Below are positions 1 to 5,737 of a stretch of DNA of 9,517 nt, piece by piece. The DNA is from an uncultured Pseudomonadota bacterium. Its GTDB lineage: Bacteria > Pseudomonadota > Gammaproteobacteria > Methylococcales > Methylomonadaceae. Each line of letters starts with the position of its first letter. Position 1 is the first letter of the stretch. The notes under the pieces were generated by a model. The model saw only the letters and a program-made list of their open reading frames with translations, was not told where the DNA came from and did no database searches. A program made the position numbers and the translations under genes. The DNA lies in the NCBI GenBank assembly GCA_903953455.1, contig CAJBJW010000122.1, forward strand, positions 1 through 9,517, in the 5' to 3' direction.

Positions 1-1317
1 GAGCAAGCCTTGAAAGCTGCGCAACTCGCTGATGCGCGAATTGCAAGCGGAAACGCTGAGTTATTAACAGGCATTCCGATGGCGCATAAAGATATTTTTT
101 GTACTCAAGACGTGAAAACCACTTGCGGCTCAAAAATGCTCGATAATTTTATTGCGCCCTACAATGCGACCGTTGTTGAAAAGTTGAATGCGGCTGGCGC
201 GGTGAATTTGGGTAAGCTCAATATGGATGAATTTGCGATGGGTTCGTCAAATGAAACGAGTTTTTATGGTGCGGTGAAAAATCCATGGAATAAACACGCA
301 GTGGCCGGTGGTTCATCTGGTGGTAGTGCGGCAGCGGTGGCGGCGCAGCTTGCTGTTTGCGTGACGGGTACCGATACAGGCGGCTCAATTCGCCAACCTG
401 CTGCGTTTTGTGGCGTGAGTGGTATTAAGCCAACGTATGGTCGCGTCTCGCGTTTTGGCATGATTGCGTATGCGTCAAGCCTTGATCAAGGTGGTTCGAT
501 GGCGCGTAGTGCGCAGGATTGTGCTATTTTATTAAAATCTATGGCGGGGTTTGATGCAAAAGATTCAACGAGCGTTGACGTGCCTGTTCCCGATTATTGC
601 GCTGATTTAGATAAACCTTTAACGGGTCTTAAGATTGGTTTACCTAAAGAGTTTTTCACTGCGGATTTAAATGCGGATATGGCCAAAGCACTTGACGCTG
701 CCATTGAAGAATATAAAAAACTAGGTGCTGACATTAAAGAAATTTCGATGCCGAATTTGAAATATGCGATTCCGGCTTATTACGTTATTGCCTCAGCAGA
801 ATGCTCATCGAATTTGTCACGTTATGACGGTGTGCGTTTTGGATATCGATGCGAAAATCCAGCAGATTTGAATGATTTATACACACGTTCGCGCGGTGAA
901 GCGTTTGGTAAAGAAGTAAAACGTCGTATTTTAATGGGGACGTATGCACTTTCAGCGGGTTACTACGATGCGTATTATCTCAAAGCGCAGCAAGTACGCC
1001 GCTTAATTAGCGAGGATTTTAAACAGGCTTTAAATGAAGTCGATGTTATTTTTAGTCCGGTTACGCCAACACCTGCGTTCAATATTGGTGAAAAATTAGC
1101 CGATCCTATCGAAATGTATTTAGCTGATATTTACACTATCGCTATCAATCTTGCTGGTTTACCGGCTATGTCCATTCCCGCTGGATTTATGGGGGGACTG
1201 CCTGTTGGTTTACAGTTAATTGGCAATTATTTTGATGAAGCTCGCCTTTTAAATGTCGCGCACGCGTATCAACAAGTGACAAATTGGCATACACAAACGC
1301 CACATTTAGATAATTAA
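1..1317 (+). CDS. gatA: Asp-tRNA(Asn)/Glu-tRNA(Gln) amidotransferase subunit A, 5'-truncated by window
   Basis: GatA is the glutaminase subunit of GatCAB. It releases ammonia from glutamine for GatB to amidate mischarged Glu-tRNA(Gln) and/or Asp-tRNA(Asn) in the cytoplasm. The reading frame is open from base 1; the TTG at 10-12 is internal, not a start. 438 residues are visible against about 483-485 normally, so roughly 45 N-terminal residues lie outside. The amidase-signature Ser-cisSer-Lys triad is intact: Lys30 of the fragment (in AHKDIF, nt 88-90), Ser105 (in GGSSGGS, nt 313-315) and nucleophile Ser129 (in TDTGGSIRQP, nt 385-387), with the usual 24-residue spacing between the serines. The GatA-typical NMDEFAMGSS stretch is present. 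The stop is TAA at 1315-1317. The next gene follows after 5 nt and gatB lies further on, so cotranscription is likely. Family and function are secure; which tRNA it serves cannot be told from here. Confidence 0.97.
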   Translation, partial: EQALKAAQLADARIASGNAELLTGIPMAHKDIFCTQDVKTTCGSKMLDNFIAPYNATVVEKLNAAGAVNLGKLNMDEFAMGSSNETSFYGAVKNPWNKHAVAGGSSGGSAAAVAAQLAVCVTGTDTGGSIRQPAAFCGVSGIKPTYGRVSRFGMIAYASSLDQGGSMARSAQDCAILLKSMAGFDAKDSTSVDVPVPDYCADLDKPLTGLKIGLPKEFFTADLNADMAKALDAAIEEYKKLGADIKEISMPNLKYAIPAYYVIASAECSSNLSRYDGVRFGYRCENPADLNDLYTRSRGEAFGKEVKRRILMGTYALSAGYYDAYYLKAQQVRRLISEDFKQALNEVDVIFSPVTPTPAFNIGEKLADPIEMYLADIYTIAINLAGLPAMSIPAGFMGGLPVGLQLIGNYFDEARLLNVAHAYQQVTNWHTQTPHLDN

Positions 1318-1322
1318 TACAA

Positions 1323-1904
1323 ATGAACGTCAAACACGCCTCAACGTATATTAGCGTATTGGATTACCTTGACGGTGAAAAGATAAGCGATGTCAAACAT
1401 GAATATATCAATGGCGAAGTATATGCCATGGCTGGGGCAAGTCGTAGTCATAATATTTTAACTGGCAATGTCTGGTCGGCTTTTATGGCACATTTGGATG
1501 GAACACGTTGTATTTCATTTTCGTCAGACATGAAAGTGAATATTGATAATCAATTTTTCTATCCCGATGTACTCGTAACTTGTGACGATGATCTTGGCGA
1601 TGACTATTACACAACGGCGCCTATTATTCTTGTTGAAGTGCTCTCAAAGAGTACGCGAAAAATGGATAAATCGTTTAAATTAGCCGCATATAAAACGATT
1701 CCGAGTTTGCTGGAATACGTTTTAATTGAACAAGAGTTTGCAGAAATTGAGATTTGTCGTCGACATTCGCATTGGAGTTCAACGCATTATTTTTTAGGTG
1801 ATGATGTGCATTTTGAATCCATTGATCTCACACTTTCGGTGGAAGCGATTTATCGACGTGTTCAAAATCAAGATGTCATCGATTATTTACAGGCGCAAAC
1901 GTGA
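1323..1904 (+). CDS. Uma2-family (DUF820) putative PD-(D/E)xK endonuclease
   Basis: A complete 193-residue protein of the Uma2/DUF820 family. These are restriction-endonuclease-fold proteins, abundant in cyanobacteria and in filamentous sulfur bacteria, and mostly of unknown role. Visible family features are the N-terminal block with KHEYINGEVYAMAGAS (about residues 25-40) followed by SHN, the PD of the nuclease core at 81-82 (FFYPDVLV), the ILVEVLSKST motif with Glu105 at 102-111, and a downstream basic DKSFKLAAYK segment (115-124) before EYVLIEQ. Asp82 and Glu105 are the likely metal ligands. The ATG lies 5 nt after the gatA stop with no clear Shine-Dalgarno sequence, which suggests translational coupling or weak expression. 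The stop TGA is at 1902-1904. There is no adjacent transposase or toxin-antitoxin partner. Membership of the family is clear; the biological target is unknown. Confidence 0.88.
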   Translation: MNVKHASTYISVLDYLDGEKISDVKHEYINGEVYAMAGASRSHNILTGNVWSAFMAHLDGTRCISFSSDMKVNIDNQFFYPDVLVTCDDDLGDDYYTTAPIILVEVLSKSTRKMDKSFKLAAYKTIPSLLEYVLIEQEFAEIEICRRHSHWSSTHYFLGDDVHFESIDLTLSVEAIYRRVQNQDVIDYLQAQT

Positions 1905-1945
1905 TGAGAAGCGAATTATTTTTTGACGTTCAATATCAAACAATT

Positions 1946-1951
1946 TAGGAA
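1946..1951 (+). promoter_or_regulatory. Shine-Dalgarno site of gatB
   Basis: TAGGAA lies 6 nt before the ATG at 1958. It fixes the gatB start and shows that gatB is translated independently of the Uma2 gene, whose stop lies 53 nt upstream. Confidence 0.7.
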
Positions 1952-1957
1952 TAACAC

Positions 1958-3394
1958 ATGAATACACAATGGGAAGCGGTGATTGGTCTTGAAATTCACA
2001 CGCAATTAGCTACAAAATCAAAAATTTTCTCTGGCGCATCAACAACGTATGGTGCAGAGCCTAATACGCAAGCTTGCGTGATTTCACTGGGTATGCCCGG
2101 CGTATTGCCTGTATTGAACGAAGATGCCGTGCATAAAGCGGTTATTTTTGGCATGGCCATTAACGCGGAAATTGCTCCTTATTCTGTGTTTGCACGTAAA
2201 AACTATTTTTATCCAGATTTGCCAAAAGGCTATCAAATCAGCCAATTTGAATTGCCAATTGTTGGTAAAGGTTTTTTAGATATTGAGGTTGATGGTGAAA
2301 CAAAACGCGTTGGCGTAACCCGTGCCCATTTGGAAGAGGATGCAGGCAAATCGTTGCATGAGAACTTTCATGGTTTGAGTGGTATAGATTTAAATCGCGC
2401 CGGCACACCACTACTGGAAATTGTTTCAGAACCCGATATGCGATCAGCTAAAGAGGCCGTCGCTTATATGCGTAAATTGCATGAGCTTGTGCGTTATCTT
2501 GAAATTTGCGATGGCAATATGCAAGAAGGCTCGTTTCGCTGTGATGCAAACGTATCGGTGCGTCCAAAAGGACAGGCTGAATTTGGAACCCGTGCAGAAA
2601 TTAAAAATATTAATTCATTTAAATTTGTTGAAAAAGCCATCAATCACGAAATTGAGCGTCAAATTGAATTGATTGAAAACGGTGGTAAGGTCGTTCAAGA
2701 AACGCGTTTATATGATTCTGTGAAAGATGAAACGCGCTCTATGCGTAGCAAAGAAGAAGCGAACGATTACCGTTATTTCCCCGATCCTGATTTGCTCCCC
2801 GTTTTTATTAGTGATGAATTAAAAGCGCAAGTTAAAGCGTTGCTTCCCGAATTGCCCGAAGAGAAAAAATTACGTTTTAAAACAGATTATCAATTAAATG
2901 ATGAAAGTGCCACGATATTAACCTCATCACGCGATTTGGCGAATTATTTTGAAGAAGTGGTCAAATTATCACATTGTGAAAGTACCATTTGCGCGAATTG
3001 GATGACGGGTGAATTATCCGCAGCACTTAATCGCGCGGATTTAGATATTTGTGACTCGCCCATTGACGCAACGCGTTTTGCGGGACTGGTGGCGCGAATT
3101 GCAGATGATACGATTTCGGGTAAAATCGGCAAACAGGTTTTTGAATTCTTATGGAACAGCACAGACAGTGCCGATGATATTATTGAAAAACAAGGCTTAA
3201 AACAAATTACTGATACAGGCGCCATTGAAGCGATTATCGATACCATTCTCGCTGCAAATGAAAAGCAAGCACAGCAATACCGTGACGGTAACGAAAAAAT
3301 GTTTGGTTTCTTTGTTGGGCAAGTCATGAAAGCGATGCAAGGCAAAGGCAATCCCGCTGAAATTAACAAGATTTTGAAAGTCAAGCTGTCTTAG
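1958..3394 (+). CDS. gatB: Asp-tRNA(Asn)/Glu-tRNA(Gln) amidotransferase subunit B
   Basis: GatB is the kinase/transamidase subunit of GatCAB. It phosphorylates the carboxylate of tRNA-bound Glu or Asp with ATP and then attaches the ammonia delivered from GatA. The 478-residue length equals the usual full length. The N-terminal catalytic domain has WEAVIGLEIHTQL (5-17, with the conserved E-x-H), ARKNYFYPDLPKGYQISQ (79-96), HLEEDAGK (124-131), and the GatB signature IDLNRAGTPLLEI (143-155). The RYFPDPDLLP segment marks the end of the cradle domain. The C-terminal YqeY-like tRNA-binding helical domain runs to the end and includes the typical MKAMQGKGNP near the C terminus. The start is ATG 1958, preceded by TAGGAA. 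Nothing is broken. gatC is not in the window and is probably upstream of gatA. Confidence 0.98.
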   Translation: MNTQWEAVIGLEIHTQLATKSKIFSGASTTYGAEPNTQACVISLGMPGVLPVLNEDAVHKAVIFGMAINAEIAPYSVFARKNYFYPDLPKGYQISQFELPIVGKGFLDIEVDGETKRVGVTRAHLEEDAGKSLHENFHGLSGIDLNRAGTPLLEIVSEPDMRSAKEAVAYMRKLHELVRYLEICDGNMQEGSFRCDANVSVRPKGQAEFGTRAEIKNINSFKFVEKAINHEIERQIELIENGGKVVQETRLYDSVKDETRSMRSKEEANDYRYFPDPDLLPVFISDELKAQVKALLPELPEEKKLRFKTDYQLNDESATILTSSRDLANYFEEVVKLSHCESTICANWMTGELSAALNRADLDICDSPIDATRFAGLVARIADDTISGKIGKQVFEFLWNSTDSADDIIEKQGLKQITDTGAIEAIIDTILAANEKQAQQYRDGNEKMFGFFVGQVMKAMQGKGNPAEINKILKVKLS

Positions 3395-3462
3395 ATTTTT
3401 AATTTGCTTTTCGACGATCTGCAAATTTTATCCATTGAGATGATTTAACACTCTTGTCGGCG

Positions 3463-3481
3463 GCTTTCTATTCTAGAAAGC
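3463..3481. repeat. 8-bp stem hairpin downstream of gatB
   Basis: GCTTTCTA and TAGAAAGC form a perfect 8-bp inverted repeat around a 3-nt loop (TTC). It lies 68 nt after the gatB stop. No T-tract follows on either strand, so it is not a standard intrinsic terminator. It could still shape the 3' end of the gat transcript. Confidence 0.5.
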
Positions 3482-3541
3482 TACTCCTGAGTTATAGTGG
3501 TTAGTTTGATAGCTCTCAAGAGTTTATGATTCTAATCTTAA

Positions 3542-3558
3542 CAATCTCGTAGAGATTG
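3542..3558. repeat. 7-bp hairpin overlapping the large palindrome
   Basis: CAATCTC and GAGATTG pair around a 3-nt GTA loop. The 3' arm (3552-3558) shares bases with the left arm of the 40-bp palindrome (3554-3593), so in RNA the two structures exclude each other. Confidence 0.5.
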
Positions 3559-3593
3559 AGGACTTTATTTAAATTTAAATAAAGTCCTCAATC
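3554..3593. repeat. Perfect 40-bp palindrome without a loop
   Basis: Two 20-bp arms are exact reverse complements, meeting at an AAATTT centre between 3573 and 3574. The outer part reads GATTGAGGAC on the left and GTCCTCAATC on the right. I checked it base by base; the symmetry breaks at 3553/3594 (A opposite A). It sits about 60 bp upstream of the predicted arsR transcription start and about 160 bp after gatB. The sequence after it is not T-rich on either strand, so a simple intrinsic terminator is unlikely. A protein-binding site or a small palindromic repeat element is possible. Confidence 0.85.
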
Positions 3594-3598
3594 AATTA

Positions 3599-3627
3599 TT
3601 TCAATATATGTTGAATAGTTGTATAAT
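3599..3627 (+). promoter_or_regulatory. arsR promoter (TATAAT, probably leaderless)
   Basis: A perfect sigma-70 -10 box, TATAAT, lies at 3622-3627. Seventeen bases upstream is a weak -35, TTTCAA, at 3599-3604. A start of transcription 6-8 nt after the -10 box falls on or next to the arsR ATG at 3634, so the arsR mRNA should have almost no 5' leader. The weak -35 fits a promoter controlled by a repressor. Confidence 0.6.
3600..3615. promoter_or_regulatory. Candidate ArsR operator dyad
   Basis: TTCAA-TATATG-TTGAA is a 16-bp inverted repeat with one mismatched pair (14 of 16 bases symmetric). It overlaps the -35 element and fills most of the spacer before TATAAT, a position where a bound repressor would block RNA polymerase. 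ArsR/SmtB regulators normally bind such dyads in their own promoters. The assignment to ArsR is inferred from position, not shown. Confidence 0.5.
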
Positions 3628-3633
3628 GGAAAT

Positions 3634-3993
3634 ATGAACATAAATACTGCAACATCCATTTTTGAATCACTATCTTCAGGTATTCGCCTTGATGTGTTTC
3701 GTTTACTCGTAAAAAAAGGTCTTGAAGGTATGGTTGCGGGAGAAATCGCAAGTACACTTAATATACCGCCTACGAATTTATCTTTTCACCTTAAAGCGCT
3801 CACGCATAGTCATCTTTTGAGTGTTGAGCAAGAAGGTAGATTTCAACGATACCGAGCAAATATTCCGTTAATGCAGACTTTAATTACCTATCTTACTGAG
3901 GAATGTTGTGACGGGCATCCTGAACACTGTCCTGACTTACAAATGAAAACAAAATGCGGTGATATGACATTTGAAACACAAAAATCACTTTAA
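3634..3993 (+). CDS. arsR: ArsR-family arsenic-responsive repressor
   Basis: A 119-residue winged-helix regulator that probably represses this operon until trivalent arsenic binds. The family's opening helix reads SIFESLSSGIRLDVFRLLV (8-26). The helix-turn-helix is AGEIASTLNIPPTNLSFHLKAL (35-56, in GEIA...FHLK), followed by the wing LSVEQEGRFQRYRA (62-75). There are no cysteines in the DNA-recognition helix, unlike the E. coli-type C-x-C sensor. Instead Cys91, Cys92 and Cys99 cluster in the C-terminal tail (ECCDGHPEHCPD), as in the Acidithiobacillus-type ArsR branch; Cys108 is nearby. ATG 3634 is preferred over an in-frame TTG at 3619 because the family N terminus begins there and the TTG overlaps the -10 box. 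It is the first gene of the arsRCI operon; arsC starts 26 nt after its stop. Confidence 0.92.
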   Translation: MNINTATSIFESLSSGIRLDVFRLLVKKGLEGMVAGEIASTLNIPPTNLSFHLKALTHSHLLSVEQEGRFQRYRANIPLMQTLITYLTEECCDGHPEHCPDLQMKTKCGDMTFETQKSL

Positions 3994-4019
3994 CATTATT
4001 TTTAATATCGAGGTTTTTC

Positions 4020-4511
4020 ATGCAAAACAGGGTTTTTAATGTGCTTTTTTTATGTACAGGTAATTCAGCACGTAGCATTATGGCTGAGGGTATTTTAAGT
4101 GCATTAGGGCATGATCGTTTTCATGCTTATAGCGCAGGAAGTATGCCTACCGGTGTTGTCAATCCTTATGCACTAAAGCAATTAGAAAAAGAGGGCATGA
4201 GTTTTGAGAACTCGCGTAGTAAAAGCTGGGAAGAGTTTGCACAGCCAGATGCACCCAAGTTAGATTTTGTCATTACAGTTTGTGATAACGCTGCAAATGA
4301 AGTATGTCCCGCATGGATTGGACAACCCATTACGGCACATTGGGGGGTATTTGATCCTGCTGCTGTCGCGGAAGAAGAAAAAAATATTGCATTTGCTAAA
4401 GCATTCGCCGTTTTACATCGTCGTATTTCATTATTTACATCACTCAATCCCGCTGGTTTAGAACAATTAGCACTTGAGAAAAGCGTGCGTGATATTGGCA
4501 CAGTCAATTAA
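4020..4511 (+). CDS. arsC: Arsenate reductase, low-molecular-weight phosphatase family
   Basis: A 163-residue cytoplasmic enzyme reducing arsenate to arsenite. The fold is that of low-molecular-weight protein tyrosine phosphatases. The P-loop CTGNSAR (12-18) has the CX5R form with nucleophile Cys12. Two more redox cysteines, Cys88 and Cys95 (VCDNAANEVCPAW), have the same 7-residue spacing as Cys82/Cys89 of the pI258 ArsC, so a triple-cysteine relay that ends in a disulfide is likely. The acid Asp112 lies in HWGVFDPA. The thioredoxin-type mechanism is inferred; a glutaredoxin-coupled variant cannot be excluded. GAGG at 4010-4013, 6 nt before ATG 4020, supports the start. arsI follows after 28 nt. 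Its product normally needs an efflux pump, and none is encoded here. Confidence 0.94.
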   Translation: MQNRVFNVLFLCTGNSARSIMAEGILSALGHDRFHAYSAGSMPTGVVNPYALKQLEKEGMSFENSRSKSWEEFAQPDAPKLDFVITVCDNAANEVCPAWIGQPITAHWGVFDPAAVAEEEKNIAFAKAFAVLHRRISLFTSLNPAGLEQLALEKSVRDIGTVN

Positions 4512-4539
4512 CCAAACACTTTACTTTTAGGATTTAATA

Positions 4540-4992
4540 ATGAAAAGACTACATATCCATCTTTCGGTAGAAAACCTCGAACAAAACATTAATTTTTACA
4601 GCACACTATTTGGTTCTGAGCCTACGGTTCAACATAACGATTATGCAAAATGGATGCTTGATGATCCGCGTGTGAATTTTGCTATTTCTAACCGGAGTGC
4701 TAAAACAGGACTTGATCATTTAGGTATTCAAGCTGATGACGAAGAAGAGTTGCAGCAAATAAAACAACAACTCGATGCAACCCAAGCACCTATTGAATCG
4801 CAACAAGGCGCAGCGTGTTGTTATGTCCGCTCTGATAAATACTGGATTACCGACCCGCAAGATATTGCGTGGGAAGCGTTTCATTCATTAGATACAATTC
4901 CAACATTTAATGATCCGAAGTCTATATCGGATGGTGAAAATCCATTTGCTTGTCGTCCTGCTGAAAATAAAAAATCATCATGTTGTGGGTAG
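4540..4992 (+). CDS. arsI: ArsI-type C-As lyase (glyoxalase/VOC fold)
   Basis: A 150-residue vicinal-oxygen-chelate protein matching ArsI, a ferrous dioxygenase that breaks the carbon-arsenic bond of methylarsenite and aromatic trivalent arsenicals; relatives are often annotated cadmium-induced CadI. Opening beta strand and helix: HIHLSVENLEQNINFYSTLFG (in 5-25). Likely metal ligands are His5, His60 (GLDHLGIQ) and Glu112 (AWEAF). The substrate-binding vicinal cysteines are Cys93-Cys94 (AACCYVRSDKYWITDP), which separate ArsI from ordinary glyoxalases. The usual DPDG turn reads DPQD here. The tail ends in KKSSCCG, giving another vicinal pair that could bind arsenic. TAGGA at 4528-4532 supports ATG 4540. 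As last secure gene of the ars operon it would turn methylarsenite back to arsenite. Confidence 0.9.
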   Translation: MKRLHIHLSVENLEQNINFYSTLFGSEPTVQHNDYAKWMLDDPRVNFAISNRSAKTGLDHLGIQADDEEELQQIKQQLDATQAPIESQQGAACCYVRSDKYWITDPQDIAWEAFHSLDTIPTFNDPKSISDGENPFACRPAENKKSSCCG

Positions 4993-4997
4993 CTTAA

Positions 4998-5117
4998 ATG
5001 ACAACTAAAGTGATGAGGCTAAAACGTAATTCACTAATATTTTTAGTTTTAGCCATTTTCATGCGGTTTGGTGTAAACCATTTGATTCTTGTTTCTGAAG
5101 CCTTAGTGGCTCAATGA
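4998..5117 (+). CDS. Possible 39-residue single-span membrane peptide after arsI
   Basis: An ATG 5 nt after the arsI stop opens 39 codons ending at TGA 5115-5117. The peptide starts MTTKVMRLKRNS with five basic residues, then a hydrophobic stretch LIFLVLAIFM (13-22), then RFGVNHLILVSEALVAQ. A basic N terminus and one hydrophobic helix are what a small membrane protein would show. GGG at 4987-4989 could serve as ribosome site. I recognise no family. A 9-bp inverted repeat lies inside it, so the open frame may be chance or a remnant of a lost permease gene. Confidence 0.3.
   Translation: MTTKVMRLKRNSLIFLVLAIFMRFGVNHLILVSEALVAQ
5017..5054. repeat. 9-bp stem, 20-nt loop inverted repeat after arsI
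   Basis: GGCTAAAAC at 5017-5025 pairs perfectly with GTTTTAGCC at 5046-5054. The 20-nt loop is AT-rich. Only ATTTTC follows, so it would make a poor terminator compared with the one at 5155-5190. It lies inside the possible 39-codon frame. Confidence 0.45.
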
Positions 5118-5154
5118 CCTGTCGAAAGTGAAAGCCATTTAGGTAGTGTTTCAT

Positions 5155-5190
5155 AAAAAAGGAATTCGCTTTAAACGAATTCCTTTTTTT
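5155..5190. terminator. Bidirectional rho-independent terminator
   Basis: GGAATTCG (5161-5168) and CGAATTCC (5176-5183) form an 8-bp perfect stem with a 7-nt loop. It is flanked by six A (5155-5160) and seven T (5184-5190), so it reads as hairpin plus T-tract on both strands. It can end the ars operon on the plus strand and the hldD-rnfB transcript on the minus strand, whose stop is only 10 bp away. Confidence 0.9.
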
Positions 5191-5200
5191 GTGTGAGTAG

Positions 5201-5737
5201 TTATTGATTTTGCATAGCCACCAAACGCTCTTTTTGTTTGCGCAAACGCTCTGTTTTGTCGAAAGCTTCTTTTTCTTTGCGTTGTTGCCGTGCTTCGTAG
5301 CGCTGTTTTGCATGAAGATTACTTGGAGCGGAAAGTGGATTGTCTAAAATTTGCATGGTAATGCAATCCACAGGGCATGGCGCGATACATAATTCACAAC
5401 CTGTGCATTCTGAAACGATAACCGTGTGCATAAATTTAGCCGCACCTAAAATGGCATCCACAGGGCAAGCAGCAATACATTTCACGCAGCCAATACATAC
5501 TTCTTCATCAATTAAAGCAACACTTTTAGGTTTATGTTCGCCAAATTGCGTGTTGAGTGGCTTGGGCTGCACGTCGAGTAATTTTGCTATTTTTGCAATA
5601 CCTAAATCTCCGCCTGGTGGGCATTGATTAATGTCGGCTTCACCTTCAATAATAGCCTGCGCATAAGGTCGGCAACCTTTAAAACTACATTGACCGCATT
5701 GTGTTTGGGGCAATATATTATTTAGCGCCTCAAGCAT
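5201..5737 (-). CDS. rnfB: RnfB-like ferredoxin lacking the membrane anchor
   Basis: A 178-residue iron-sulfur protein of the RnfB/RsxB family. Full RnfB begins with a membrane helix of about 25-30 residues; this protein starts directly at the Fe-S domain (MLEALNNILPQTQCGQC), so it should be soluble. The RnfB-specific cluster domain has Cys14, Cys17, Cys22 and Cys39 (QCGQCSFKGC...QCPPGG). Two 4Fe-4S ferredoxin motifs follow: Cys81/84/87/91-Pro and Cys111/114/117/121-Pro. The tail (about 142-178) is rich in Lys, Arg, Glu and Gln and is probably an alpha-helical coil. The ATG at 5737 overlaps the end of hldD by 8 nt, with AGG 10 nt upstream of it, so no upstream anchor codons are available without reading into hldD. 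No other rnf genes are present. A role as soluble electron carrier is inferred; the exact partner is unknown. Confidence 0.9.
   Translation of the reverse strand: MLEALNNILPQTQCGQCSFKGCRPYAQAIIEGEADINQCPPGGDLGIAKIAKLLDVQPKPLNTQFGEHKPKSVALIDEEVCIGCVKCIAACPVDAILGAAKFMHTVIVSECTGCELCIAPCPVDCITMQILDNPLSAPSNLHAKQRYEARQQRKEKEAFDKTERLRKQKERLVAMQNQ

Noticed and set aside
10..12. TTG as a possible start of gatA.
   Set aside because: The frame is open to base 1 with family-typical residues before it, and a full GatA has about 45 further N-terminal residues.
1904..1948. A 14-codon frame overlapping the Uma2 stop and ending in the gatB ribosome site, like a leader peptide.
   Set aside because: It has no ribosome site of its own, no amino-acid bias typical of attenuator peptides, and such short frames are common by chance.
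3463..3481. Hairpin after gatB as its intrinsic terminator.
   Set aside because: The 8-bp stem is followed by TACTCCTG with no T-run, so termination would be inefficient.
3619..3621. TTG as the arsR start, adding five residues.
   Set aside because: It overlaps the TATAAT box, and ArsR relatives begin near the ATG at 3634.
5340..5627. A 95-codon frame on the plus strand opposite rnfB.
   Set aside because: It is the complement of the duplicated ferredoxin motifs and encodes no recognisable protein.
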